64,000 nucleotides of DNA from Streptomyces anulatus (GTDB lineage: Bacteria > Actinomycetota > Actinomycetes > Streptomycetales > Streptomycetaceae), in assembly GCF_000721175.1 (NCBI RefSeq), contig NZ_JOEZ01000031.1, forward strand, positions 1 through 64,000, given 5' to 3'. Below the pieces are notes generated by a model, which ran no database searches, was not told where the DNA came from, and was given only the letters and a program-made list of their open reading frames with translations. This document shows, one piece after another, positions 16,081 through 24,061 of the stretch (position 1 is its first letter; the number at the start of each line of letters is the position of its first letter). A program made the translations under genes and the position numbers.

Positions 16081-16719
16081 ATGACGAGCCCCACACCTCC
16101 CGCGGAGCCGCCCCCCGCGACACGGACCTACCGTTCCGTCGCCGCACTGGTCTGCGGGTCGCTGCTGCTTCTGCTGATCGCCTGGATGGGCGGGGACGCC
16201 ATGATCCGGGGCGAGGGACGGGTGCCGTGGCTCGCGGCGGCCGCGCTGCTCCTCGTGGTGCCGCTGGTCGTGGCCTTCACCCTGCGGCCCGCCGTCTTCG
16301 CGGACGACGAGCGCATCCGGATCCGCAACCCGTTCCGGACGATCCAGCTCCCCTGGACCGAGGTCGCCGACGTCCGGGCCTCGTACTCCTCCGAGCTGCT
16401 CGCCCAGGACGGCACGAAGTACCAGCTGTGGGCGATCCCCGTCTCCCTGCGCGCCCGCAAGCGCGCGGCCCGCACCGCCGCCCGCGCGGCGCACGACGAC
16501 CCCTACGGCCGTACGTCGGTCAGCGCCGACGTCCGCGACTCGGCCGCGCGCACCGCCTCCGCCGACCAGACCGTCCGCGACCTGCGGGACCTGGCCGAGC
16601 GGGCCGGCGACACGACCGCCGAGGGCGTGGACCGGGGCTCCGTGCGCTGGGCGTACGAGGTGATCGCCCCGGCCGTCGCCGGCGCCGTCCTGCTCGCGGT
16701 GGTGGGGGCGACCGGCTGA
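16081..16719 (+). CDS. Membrane protein with bacterial PH-like domain
   Basis: 212 aa. Two N-terminal membrane segments (AALVCGSLLLLLIAWMGG; WLAAAALLLVVPLVVAFTL) precede a PH-like module (VFADDERIRIRNPFRTIQLPWTEVADVRASY, then LLAQDGTKYQLWAIPVSL), an Arg/Ala-rich helical linker and a final hydrophobic segment (VIAPAVAGAVLLAVVG). ATG 16081 is the first start after the deoC promoter. Its TGA stop coincides with the left target duplication of a MITE. Function unknown; membrane location is secure. Confidence 0.8.
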   Translation: MTSPTPPAEPPPATRTYRSVAALVCGSLLLLLIAWMGGDAMIRGEGRVPWLAAAALLLVVPLVVAFTLRPAVFADDERIRIRNPFRTIQLPWTEVADVRASYSSELLAQDGTKYQLWAIPVSLRARKRAARTAARAAHDDPYGRTSVSADVRDSAARTASADQTVRDLRDLAERAGDTTAEGVDRGSVRWAYEVIAPAVAGAVLLAVVGATG

Positions 16720-16884
16720 GAGCCTGTCGGGTGACCTCCGACCGGGCGGCCACGCCCTGGCACGCACGCTTCCGGCGTTGCCGAGATGCCCTGGCAGCTC
16801 CGCTACGAGGAACCCCTTCGGCGCCTTGGAACCGCAGGCACCGGACCGCGTCCGCTTTCCGGTCGAAGGCCACCCGACAGGCTC
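16720..16884. mobile_element. MITE copy A (165 bp) with 14-bp terminal inverted repeats
   Basis: Non-coding element bounded by GAGCCTGTCGGGTG (16720-16733) and CACCCGACAGGCTC (16871-16884) and flanked by TGA direct repeats (16717-16719, 16885-16887). A nearly identical copy lies at 18761-18923 in inverse orientation. The ends and TNA duplication resemble IS5-family (IS1031-group) elements. The left TGA is the stop codon of the PH-domain gene. Confidence 0.88.
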
Positions 16885-16908
16885 TGAGGCCGACGCCACG
16901 GAACGCCG

Positions 16909-16943
16909 AAGGGCCGGCGCCCCCGGGAGGGGCGCCGGCCCTT
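16909..16943. terminator. Terminator after the sugar mutase gene
   Basis: Perfect 15-bp stem (AAGGGCCGGCGCCCC / GGGGCGCCGGCCCTT) with a 5-nt loop, between convergent genes, immediately right of MITE copy A. Confidence 0.85.
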
Positions 16944-17002
16944 TCGTGTGAAGCGGCGCGCTCGTGTGATGCGGCGCGTCGGATGCCCGCTCGAGGTGTG
17001 CG

Positions 17003-18643
17003 TCAGATGCCCGCCGCCGCCGCGAGGTCCCGCTTGATCCCGGCGAGCAGCTCGGCGCCCCGGGCCCGCGCGGCGGGCAGTCCGGCCGCGTCCGCCACCG
17101 GGACGACGACCTCCAGGTAGCACTTCAGCTTCGGCTCGGTACCGCTCGGGCGGACGATCACCCGGGCGCCTTCCAGGTGGTAGCGAAGCCCGTCGGTGGG
17201 CGGCAGCCTGTCCGTGCCCTGCGACAGGTCCTCGGCCGAGGTGACGACGAGGCCGGCCAGCGCGGTCGGCGGCTGCTCACGGAGCCGGGTCATGGCGTCG
17301 GCGATGACCGTCAGGTCCTCCACCCGCACCGAGAGCTGGTCGGTGGCGTGCAGGCCGTGGGCCAGGGCCAGGTCGTCCAGCAGGTCCAGCAGCGTACGGC
17401 CCTGCTCCTTGAGTACGGAGGCGAGCTCGGCGACGAGCAGGGCGGCGGTGATGCCGTCCTTGTCGCGGACGCCCTCGGGGTCGACGCAGTAGCCGAGCGC
17501 CTCCTCGTACCCGTACCGCAGGCCGTCCACCCGGGCGATCCACTTGAAGCCGGTAAGGGTCTCCTCGTAACCGAGGCCCGCCTTCCCGGCGATCCGGCCG
17601 AGCAGCGAGGACGACACGATCGACTCGGCGAACACGCCGCTGACGCCCCGCTCCACCAGGTGCGCGGCGAGCAGCGCGCCCACCTCGTCGCCGCGCAGCA
17701 TCCGCCAGCCGCCCTCCGTGGCGGTGTCGGGCACGGCGACGGCACAGCGGTCGGCGTCGGGGTCGTTGGCGATGATCAGGTCCGGCGCGGCCCGGCGCGC
17801 GGTGGCGAAGGCGAGATCCATCGCGCCGGGCTCCTCCGGGTTCGGGAAGGCCACGGTGGGGAACGCGGGGTCCGGCTCGGCCTGCTCGGCGACGAGCACC
17901 GGCGCGGGGAACCCGGCCCGGGCGAACGCGGCGGTCAGCACCGAGGTGCCGACGCCGTGCATCGCGGTGTAGACCGTGCGCGCCGTACGGGGGCTGCCGT
18001 CGGCCAGGACCGCGTCCGTACGGGCGAGGTAGGCGTCCAGCACCTCCTCGCCGAGGGTCTCCCAGCCGTCCTCGGGACGGACGGTGCCCGCCAGCGGGCC
18101 GACCGCGGCGATGGCGGCGGCGATCTCGCCGTCGGCCGGGGGCACGATCTGCGAGCCGTCGCCGAGGTAGACCTTGTAGCCGTTGTCGCGCGGCGGGTTG
18201 TGGCTGGCGGTGACCTCGACGCCCGCGACGGCTCCCAGATGCCGTATGGCGTACGCCAGTACGGGGGTGGGCAGCGGGCGGGGCAGTACGGCGGCGCGCA
18301 GGCCGGCGCCGGTCATCACGGCGGCCGTGTCGCGCGCGAAGTCCGCGGACTTGTAACGGGCGTCGTACCCGATGACGACGAGCCCGCCCTCCTCGCCCTG
18401 GGCCTTCAGATAGGCGGCGAGGCCCGCCGCCGCCCGGATCACCACGGACCGGTTCATCCGCATCGGCCCGGCCCCGAGCTCCCCGCGCAGCCCGGCCGTG
18501 CCGAACTGGAGCGTGCCCGCGAAGCGGGCGGCGAGCTCGGCGGTGTCGCCCGCCTCGATGAGCGCTGCCAGCTCCGCGCGCGTCTCGGGGTCGGGGTCCT
18601 CGGCCAGCCAGGTCCTGGCCTGCGCGATGAGGTCGTGCTGCAC
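17003..18643 (-). CDS. Phospho-sugar mutase (phosphopentomutase/phosphomannomutase family)
   Basis: 546-aa alpha-D-phosphohexomutase superfamily enzyme. The phosphoserine loop is VTASHNPPRDNGYKVY, the metal loop DPDADRCAVA, the sugar loop near GFKWIARVDG-YGYEEALGYC, and the C-terminal phosphate loop IVRPSGTEPKLKCYLE. Length and motifs fit the PGM2-like branch that includes phosphopentomutases. Next to purine nucleoside phosphorylase and deoC, conversion of (deoxy)ribose 1-phosphate to 5-phosphate is the most logical role; phosphomannose or phosphoglucose activity remains possible. GTG start. Flanked on both sides by inverted MITE copies. Confidence 0.82.
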   Translation of the reverse strand: MQHDLIAQARTWLAEDPDPETRAELAALIEAGDTAELAARFAGTLQFGTAGLRGELGAGPMRMNRSVVIRAAAGLAAYLKAQGEEGGLVVIGYDARYKSADFARDTAAVMTGAGLRAAVLPRPLPTPVLAYAIRHLGAVAGVEVTASHNPPRDNGYKVYLGDGSQIVPPADGEIAAAIAAVGPLAGTVRPEDGWETLGEEVLDAYLARTDAVLADGSPRTARTVYTAMHGVGTSVLTAAFARAGFPAPVLVAEQAEPDPAFPTVAFPNPEEPGAMDLAFATARRAAPDLIIANDPDADRCAVAVPDTATEGGWRMLRGDEVGALLAAHLVERGVSGVFAESIVSSSLLGRIAGKAGLGYEETLTGFKWIARVDGLRYGYEEALGYCVDPEGVRDKDGITAALLVAELASVLKEQGRTLLDLLDDLALAHGLHATDQLSVRVEDLTVIADAMTRLREQPPTALAGLVVTSAEDLSQGTDRLPPTDGLRYHLEGARVIVRPSGTEPKLKCYLEVVVPVADAAGLPAARARGAELLAGIKRDLAAAAGI

Positions 18644-18760
18644 GGGGGCCGCCTTTCGGGGGGTGTGCGGAAGTGGGTTACGGGGGTGGGGTGCGGGCGG
18701 CCGGGGCGAGGCCGGGGCGGAGTGAAAAGGGCAGCCGCACGGGCTGAAGGCGGTGGCTCA

Positions 18761-18923
18761 GAGCCTGTCGGGTGGCCTTCGACCGGAAAGCGGACGCGGT
18801 CCGGTGCCTGCGGTTCCAAGGCGCCGAAAGGTCCTCGTAGCGGAGCTGCCAGGGCATCTCGGCAACGCCGGAAGCGTGCGTGCCAGGGCGTGGCCGCCCG
18901 GTCAGAGGTCACCCGACAGGCTC
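18761..18923. mobile_element. MITE copy B (163 bp), inverted relative to copy A
   Basis: Ends GAGCCTGTCGGGTG (18761-18774) and CACCCGACAGGCTC (18910-18923), flanked by TCA (18758-18760, 18924-18926), which is TGA on the minus strand. The interior is the reverse complement of copy A with a few differences and a 2-bp shorter total. The right flank is the stop codon of the purine nucleoside phosphorylase gene, so the element again begins directly after a stop codon, in the same orientation relative to that gene as copy A. Confidence 0.88.
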
Positions 18924-19748
18924 TCAGACGCGGTCGAGCACCCTCGCCAGCAGCGCGCCCATCCGGGTCGCCGAGTCGCGGCCGGCCTGGAGGACCTCCT
19001 CGTGGTTGAGGGGTTCTCCGGACAGGCCGGCCGCCAGGTTGGTGACGAGGGAGAGGCCGAGTACCTCGGCGCCCGCCTCGCGGGCCGCGATGGCCTCCAG
19101 GACCGTGGACATGCCCACCAGGTCTCCGCCCATGACCCGGACCATGTTGATCTCGGCCGGGGTCTCGTAGTGCGGGCCGGGGAACTGGACGTACACGCCC
19201 TCTTCGAGGGAGTCGTCGATCTCCTTGCACAGCGCGCGCAGCCGCGGGGAGTACAGGTCGGTCAGGTCGACGAAGTTGGCGCCGACGATCGGGGAGGCGG
19301 CCGTCAGGTTGATGTGGTCGCTGATCAGAACCGGCTGGCCCGGGCGCATGCCCTCGCGCAGACCGCCGCAGCCGTTCGTCAGGATCACGGTCCCGCAGCC
19401 CGCGGCCACCGCCGTACGGACCCCGTGGGCGACGGCGGCGACGCCGCGGCCCTCGTAGAAGTGCGTGCGGCCGAGGAAGACCAGCGCGCGCTTCTCGCCG
19501 ATCTTGTACGAGCGGACCGTGCCGCCGTGGCCCTCGACGGCGGGCGCCGGGAAGCCGGGCAGCTCGGTCACGGGGAACTCGGCCTCCGGGACGCCGAGTG
19601 CTTCGCCCGCGGGCGCCCAGCCTGAGCCCATGACCAGGGCGACGTCATGGGTCTCGGCGCCGGTCAGCTCGCGCAGGCGGGCGGCGGCCCCGGCAGCGGC
19701 TGCCTGCGGGTCGCCCTGGATGTTGTCCGGAATAACAGATGCGTTCAC
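18924..19748 (-). CDS. Purine nucleoside phosphorylase (trimeric type)
   Basis: 274-aa PNP that phosphorolyses inosine, guanosine and deoxy forms to base plus (deoxy)ribose 1-phosphate. Motifs: [13 protein letters not shown], phosphate site [64 protein letters not shown]. The GTG at 19748 (VNASVIPD) is chosen; the track of in-frame codons to 19799 crosses the CTACGCGCGTAG site. Its product fits the downstream mutase and deoC. Its stop codon serves as the MITE B target duplication. Confidence 0.92.
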   Translation of the reverse strand: MNASVIPDNIQGDPQAAAAGAAARLRELTGAETHDVALVMGSGWAPAGEALGVPEAEFPVTELPGFPAPAVEGHGGTVRSYKIGEKRALVFLGRTHFYEGRGVAAVAHGVRTAVAAGCGTVILTNGCGGLREGMRPGQPVLISDHINLTAASPIVGANFVDLTDLYSPRLRALCKEIDDSLEEGVYVQFPGPHYETPAEINMVRVMGGDLVGMSTVLEAIAAREAGAEVLGLSLVTNLAAGLSGEPLNHEEVLQAGRDSATRMGALLARVLDRV

Positions 19749-19773
19749 GCGGACGAGCGTAACCGCTGAATCC

Positions 19774-19785
19774 CTACGCGCGTAG
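19774..19785. promoter_or_regulatory. CTACGCGCGTAG palindrome upstream of purine nucleoside phosphorylase
   Basis: Third perfect copy of the palindrome, 26 bp upstream of the GTG start. With 4401 and 15942 it defines a putative nucleoside regulon. Confidence 0.65.
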
Positions 19786-19864
19786 ATGCACTGGCGCAAA
19801 GACGCGCCGGAGGTCTTTTGTGTTTTCGCACGAAGCGGGCGTGGCCGGGCCCCGCCCGCCCCGG

Positions 19865-20302
19865 TCAGCAGGGGCGCTTGCGCAGTTCCATCACGTAGTC
19901 GTGAGGTGCGCCGGCGGATTCCGCGGCGTCCGCGATCTCACCCAGGTAGCGCGCCGAGGGCAGCCCGCCCTCGTATCCGTTCAGCACGTACATCCAGGCC
20001 GGCTCCTCGCCGTCCAGGGTGTGCACCCGCACCCGCATCCGCCGGTATATGTCGAGCCCGACGCCCTCCCAGCGGTCCATGGAGTCCTCGTCCATCGGCG
20101 CCAGGTCGTACAGCGCGACGAAGACCTGGGAGCGCGGCGCCTCCACCACGGTGGCCAGCGCCCCCTCCCAGCCCATCTGCTCCCCGCCGAAGGTCAGCCG
20201 CCAGCCGTTGAGCCAGCCGGTGCTGCGCATCGGGGAATGCGGGGCGCGGCGGGTCATGAGCCGCGCGTCGAGGTTGCCGGCGTACGCGGCGTAGAGCGAC
20301 AT
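19865..20302 (-). CDS. Gamma-glutamylcyclotransferase-like protein
   Basis: 145 aa with the cyclotransferase-fold start [15 protein letters not shown], the glycine-rich loop [22 protein letters not shown], and [23 protein letters not shown], whose acidic residues fit the catalytic region. Tail [34 protein letters not shown] is typical. ATG 20302 is the first start with the family N-terminus. Such proteins release 5-oxoproline from gamma-glutamyl substrates; the substrate here is not known. Stands alone, divergent from the flavoprotein gene. Confidence 0.75.
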   Translation of the reverse strand: MSLYAAYAGNLDARLMTRRAPHSPMRSTGWLNGWRLTFGGEQMGWEGALATVVEAPRSQVFVALYDLAPMDEDSMDRWEGVGLDIYRRMRVRVHTLDGEEPAWMYVLNGYEGGLPSARYLGEIADAAESAGAPHDYVMELRKRPC

Positions 20303-20574
20303 GGGACCGAGGGTACGGGAGGTGGGCGCGGGAGCGGCGGTTCCTGTGACGAAGGCCCCGGTCGGGGGAGTGCGGGGCGGCGCGGACCTCGGTGCGCGGG
20401 CCGCTCGTCCCCGTACGGCGGACGCCCTCCTTCCCGTATGGAGGGCCCCGGGGCGAAGCACATTGGCGCGTGCGGGACAATGGAGTACGTACTGCATTCC
20501 CCCGGGGCGATCCCCCGGACCCCCGGCCGGGGCGGCAGACGGCCGCGGGTTACACAACGCGAGGCGGACTTTTC

Positions 20575-22014
20575 GTGACCCGGATCGTGATCATCGGCGG
20601 CGGCCCCGGCGGCTACGAGGCAGCCCTGGTGGGCGCCCAGCTCGGCGCGGAGGTGACCGTCGTCGACTGCGACGGTCTGGGCGGGGCCTCGGTCCTCACC
20701 GACTGCGTGCCCTCGAAGACCCTGATCGCGACGGCCGAGGTGATGACCACCTTCGACTCCTCGTACGAAGAGCTGGGCATCATCGTCGCCGACGACACGC
20801 CGCACATGGAGCAGGCCGCGAGGGTCGTCGGTGTGGACCTCGGCAAGGTCAACCGCCGGGTCAAGCGCCTCGCGCTCGCCCAGTCACACGACATCACCGC
20901 GTCCGTCACCCGGGCCGGCGCCCGCGTGATGCGCGGCCGGGGCCGGCTCGACGGGCTCCAGGCGGCCGACGGGTCCCGTCAGGTCGTCGTCACCGCGGCC
21001 GACGGCACCGAGGAGCGGCTCACCGCCGACGCCGTGCTGATAGCGACCGGAGGTCACCCGCGCGAGATCCCGGACGCTCAGCCGGACGGCGAGCGCATCC
21101 TGAACTGGACCCAGGTCTACGACCTCGACGAGCTGCCCGAGGAGCTCATCGTCGTCGGATCCGGTGTCACCGGAGCCGAGTTCGCCGGGGCCTACCAGGC
21201 GCTCGGCTCGCGCGTCACCCTCGTCTCCTCCCGCGACCGGGTGCTGCCCGGCGAGGACCCGGACGCCGCCGCCGTCCTGGAGGACGTCTTCCGCCGCCGC
21301 GGGATGAACGTCATGGCCCGCTCCCGCGCCCAGTCCGCCAAGCGCGTCGGCGACCGGGTCGAGGTGACGCTGGCCGACGGCCGGGTCATCACCGGCTCGC
21401 ACTGCCTGATGGCGGTCGGCGCGATCCCGAACACCGCGGGCATGGGCCTGGAGGAGGCCGGCGTACGGCTCAAGGACTCCGGGCACGTCCTCACCGACCG
21501 GGTCTCGCGCACCAGCGCCCCCGGCGTCTACGCGGCCGGTGACGTCACCGGGATCTTCGCGCTGGCCTCGGTCGCGGCGATGCAGGGCCGGATCGCGATG
21601 TACCACTTCCTGGGCGACGCGGTCGCCCCGCTGAACCTCAAGGCCGTCTCCGCCAACGTCTTCACCGACCCGGAGATCGCCACCGTCGGCTACAGCCAGG
21701 CCGAGGTCGACGCGGGCAAGATCGAGGCCCGGGTGGTGAAGCTGCCGCTGCTGCGCAACCCGCGCGCCAAGATGCAGGGCATCCGCGACGGCTTCGTCAA
21801 GATCTTCTGCCGTCCCGGTACGGGGATCGTGGTCGGCGGCTGCGTGGTCGCGCCGCGCGCCAGCGAGCTGATCCACCCCATCTCGCTCGCGGTCGACAAC
21901 AACCTGACGGTGGAGCAGATCGCCAACGCGTTCACCGTGTACCCGTCCCTGTCGGGATCGATCGCGGAGGTGGCCCGGCAGTTGCACACCCGCAAGCTCA
22001 CGGGCGAGGGCTGA
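20575..22014 (+). CDS. Flavoprotein pyridine-nucleotide reductase (LpdA/quinone reductase-like)
   Basis: 479 aa. FAD-binding IIGGGPGGYEAALVGAQLGAEVTVVD, the second dinucleotide site VVGSGVTGAEFAGAYQALG, FAD loop GVYAAGDVTG and a dimerisation domain (ANVFTDPEIATVGYSQAEV) are intact. The redox-active CxxxxC of dihydrolipoamide dehydrogenases is not: the segment reads GGASVLTDCVPSK, keeping only the second Cys. This matches mycobacterial LpdA-type NAD(P)H-quinone reductases rather than a true lipoamide dehydrogenase. GTG 20575 starts the flavin fold. Probably a cytosolic quinone reductase. Confidence 0.85.
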   Translation: MTRIVIIGGGPGGYEAALVGAQLGAEVTVVDCDGLGGASVLTDCVPSKTLIATAEVMTTFDSSYEELGIIVADDTPHMEQAARVVGVDLGKVNRRVKRLALAQSHDITASVTRAGARVMRGRGRLDGLQAADGSRQVVVTAADGTEERLTADAVLIATGGHPREIPDAQPDGERILNWTQVYDLDELPEELIVVGSGVTGAEFAGAYQALGSRVTLVSSRDRVLPGEDPDAAAVLEDVFRRRGMNVMARSRAQSAKRVGDRVEVTLADGRVITGSHCLMAVGAIPNTAGMGLEEAGVRLKDSGHVLTDRVSRTSAPGVYAAGDVTGIFALASVAAMQGRIAMYHFLGDAVAPLNLKAVSANVFTDPEIATVGYSQAEVDAGKIEARVVKLPLLRNPRAKMQGIRDGFVKIFCRPGTGIVVGGCVVAPRASELIHPISLAVDNNLTVEQIANAFTVYPSLSGSIAEVARQLHTRKLTGEG

Positions 22015-22087
22015 GCACCCGGGAAACCCGGCAGCCCCCGGCGGTCCGGGCGGCGCTGTGACCACTTGACGATCACCGCTCAACAAC

Positions 22088-22121
22088 AAAGGGGCCTCCC
22101 ATACCACTTGGGGGCCCCTTT
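22088..22121 (+). terminator. Terminator after the flavoprotein gene
   Basis: Inverted repeat AAAGGGGCC / GGCCCCTTT about 73 bp past the stop codon, ending in TTT, with a 16-nt central region that can extend pairing (TCCC / GGG). Confidence 0.75.
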
Positions 22122-22190
22122 GAAGTACAACTTCTGTTATTCGGCGCAAACTGCTGAAAACTCACCGACGGTCAGGTTACTGTCAGTTCC

Positions 22191-23150
22191 GTGTTCGCTG
22201 CAGAACGTCGTCAATTGATCCTCGAAATGGTGCGTGCCAACGGAGCGGTATCGCTCCGTGAGCTCGCCCGCGTCGTCCAGACCTCCGAAGTGACCGTACG
22301 GCGGGACGTGCGGGCACTGGAGGCAGAAGGACTCCTCGACCGCCGGCACGGCGGTGCGGTCTTACCGGGCGGTTTTACGCGGGAGTCCGGCTTTCCGCAG
22401 AAATCCCATCTCTCCACCGCGGAGAAGACAGCTATCGCCGACCTGGCCGCAGGTCTCGTCGGTGAGGGCGAGGCCATCGTGGTCGGCGCCGGCACGACCA
22501 CGCAGGAGCTGGCCCGCCGGCTCGCGAGGGTCCCCGGTCTGACCGTCGTCACCAACTCCCTCTTGGTGGCCCAGGCGTTGGCCCACGCCAACCGGGTCGA
22601 AGTCGTCATGACCGGCGGCACCCTGCGCGGGAGCAACTACGCGCTGGTGGGCAGCGGGGCCGAGCAGTCCCTCCAGGGGCTGCGGGTCTCCCGGGCCTTC
22701 CTCTCCGGGAGCGGCCTCACGGCGGAGCGTGGCCTGTCCACCTCCAACATGCTCTCGGCCAGCGTCGACCGGGCTCTCGTGCAGGCCGCCGCGGAGGTGG
22801 TCGTCCTGGCGGACCACACCAAGCTCGGCTCGGACACCATGTTCCAGACGGTGCCCACCGAGCTGATCACCCGCCTGGTCACGGACGAGCCCCCGCTCCA
22901 CGACGAGCGGGCCGCCGCCGAGCTCCAGTCCCTGGCGGACCAGGGCGTGGAGATCACGGTGGCCGGTCCGGAGGCGGACGCGTCGGGCGGGGCCGGCCCC
23001 CCACCGGGGCGCCGGCCCCGCCGCGACATGCCGCTCCCCGGTCAGCGGCGCACGCAGAACGGTGGCCTCGGTCCGCAGCTCCGCAGCGCCTCGGCGCTGG
23101 CGGACGTCCCGGGCGAGCGGGCGCGCGTGGCGGATCTGCGGCGGCGGTAG
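22191..23150 (+). CDS. DeoR-family transcriptional regulator with TTA codon and C-terminal run-on
   Basis: 319 aa. Residues 1-55 are a DeoR helix-turn-helix (RRQLILEMVRANGAVSLREL, VTVRRDVRALEAEGLLDRRHGGAV). Residues about 70-250 are the sugar-phosphate sensor domain (GEGEAIVVGAGTTTQELA, VVTNSLLVAQAL, MTGGTLR, DHTKLGSDTMF). Codon 58 (22362-22364) is TTA, so translation should need the bldA tRNA. Family proteins end near residue 265; the last 55 residues are Pro/Arg-rich, and their DNA contains a terminator-like hairpin. GTG start. A candidate regulator of the nucleoside genes, but no site of its own family was verified. Confidence 0.82.
   Translation: MFAAERRQLILEMVRANGAVSLRELARVVQTSEVTVRRDVRALEAEGLLDRRHGGAVLPGGFTRESGFPQKSHLSTAEKTAIADLAAGLVGEGEAIVVGAGTTTQELARRLARVPGLTVVTNSLLVAQALAHANRVEVVMTGGTLRGSNYALVGSGAEQSLQGLRVSRAFLSGSGLTAERGLSTSNMLSASVDRALVQAAAEVVVLADHTKLGSDTMFQTVPTELITRLVTDEPPLHDERAAAELQSLADQGVEITVAGPEADASGGAGPPPGRRPRRDMPLPGQRRTQNGGLGPQLRSASALADVPGERARVADLRRR
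22989..23019 (+). terminator. Terminator-like hairpin inside the 3' end of the DeoR ORF
   Basis: GGGGCCGGC / GCCGGCCCC with a 13-nt loop lies within the ORF, 131 bp before its stop codon and just after the point where homologous regulators end. It suggests that an original stop codon upstream was lost. Confidence 0.55.
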
Positions 23151-23204
23151 ACCCGGGTCGGGGCGCCGTCTCCGAGCCCCCGCTCCGGCGCTCCCCCTTC
23201 AGTG

Positions 23205-23280
23205 CCTTCTGCGCTCGCCTCTCAGCCCTCCGGCGTTCGAGGAGCGGGGTCCCGGGCGGAGCCCCGGGTTCGGGAAGGGG
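23205..23280. repeat. Streptomyces dispersed intergenic repeat
   Basis: The stretch around CAGCCCTCCGGCGTTCGAGG followed by AGCGGGGTCCCGGGCGGAGC resembles short GC-rich palindromic sequences found many times between genes in Streptomyces genomes (recalled, not searched). It includes the inverted segment GGGGTCCCGGGCGGAGCCCCGG. Non-coding. Confidence 0.45.
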
Positions 23281-23345
23281 CGGGGCGGGGGAGAAGCCCG
23301 GCGCAGGGGCCAAGCCCCGGACGAAGCCCGTTGCTCCAGGCCTCG

Positions 23346-23942
23346 CTACTTCAGGCCCCGCAGCGTCAGCCGCAGCAGCCGCTCCGCCAACTCCGGGTCG
23401 TCCGGCGACTGCTCGGCCGCCAGCGCGATCGCGTTGGTGAGCTGGAGCAGATCGTCGATCGACACGTCGCCCCGGACCGCCCCGCTCTCCTGGGCCCGGC
23501 GCAGCAGCCCCGCGCCTGCCTCCCGGAGTGGCAGATGGCACTGCACGAGCGCCGAGGTCTCGTCGCGCGAGGCGGACATCAGGGCGTGGGCCAGGCCGCG
23601 GTATTCACCCGCATGAGTGACGATCGCGCCCAGCCAGTCCACCAGCGCCCGGCACGGCGCTTCCGCCGCCGCCAGCTCACGGGAGCGGTCCAGGAGCGAG
23701 CACAGGGCGTCCTGGAAGACCGCGTTCATCAGGGCGTCCCGGTTCGGGAAGTGCCGGTAGAGGGTGCCGATGCCCACGCCCGCCCGCCGGGCGATGTCCT
23801 CCAGCGAGGCGTCCGTGCCGTGCTCGGCGAAGGACCTGCGCGCCTCGCCCACCAGCCGGTCGTGGTTCCGGCGCGCGTCCGCGCGCATCGGCCGGGCCGG
23901 CGGCTGCACCGTGCTCGTGTCCATCGGGATCGCCCCTGCCAT
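23346..23942 (-). CDS. TetR-family transcriptional regulator
   Basis: 198 aa. The N-terminal helix-turn-helix is clear: ARRNHDRLVGEARRSFAEHG, TDASLEDIARRAGVGIGTLYRHFPNRDALM. The ligand domain is C-terminal (LVDWLGAIVTHAGEYRGLAHALM). ATG 23942 is the first start; ATG 23924 (MDTS) is also possible. It lies downstream of the carboxylase alpha gene on the same strand, separated by a 20-bp terminator, so it is probably an independent unit. Target unknown. Confidence 0.82.
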   Translation of the reverse strand: MAGAIPMDTSTVQPPARPMRADARRNHDRLVGEARRSFAEHGTDASLEDIARRAGVGIGTLYRHFPNRDALMNAVFQDALCSLLDRSRELAAAEAPCRALVDWLGAIVTHAGEYRGLAHALMSASRDETSALVQCHLPLREAGAGLLRRAQESGAVRGDVSIDDLLQLTNAIALAAEQSPDDPELAERLLRLTLRGLK

Positions 23943-24000
23943 GGTTTCCGCCCCTCCCTCGGTCCTCGGGACCTTCGTGGGTTCCAGGATGCCACTGTGA

Positions 24001-24046
24001 CGAAGGGGCCCGGCCCGCGTCTCACGACGCGGGCCGGGCCCCTTCG
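24001..24046 (-). terminator. Terminator after the acyl-CoA carboxylase alpha gene
   Basis: Perfect 20-bp stem starting CGAAGGGGCCCGGCCCGCGT with a 6-nt loop (CTCACG), 15 bp beyond the stop codon. One of the strongest hairpins in the window. Confidence 0.9.
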
Positions 24047-24061
24047 GGGTGCGCGGTGCGG

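Noticed and set aside
16720..18923. Composite transposon carrying the mutase gene
   Set aside because: The flanking copies are MITE-like without transposase, each has its own target duplication, and the mutase belongs to the conserved local gene order. Independent insertions explain it better.
22191..23150. Naming the DeoR protein as the nucleoside repressor
   Set aside because: Location and family fit, but no sequence evidence links it to CTACGCGCGTAG, and its own promoter lacks that site.
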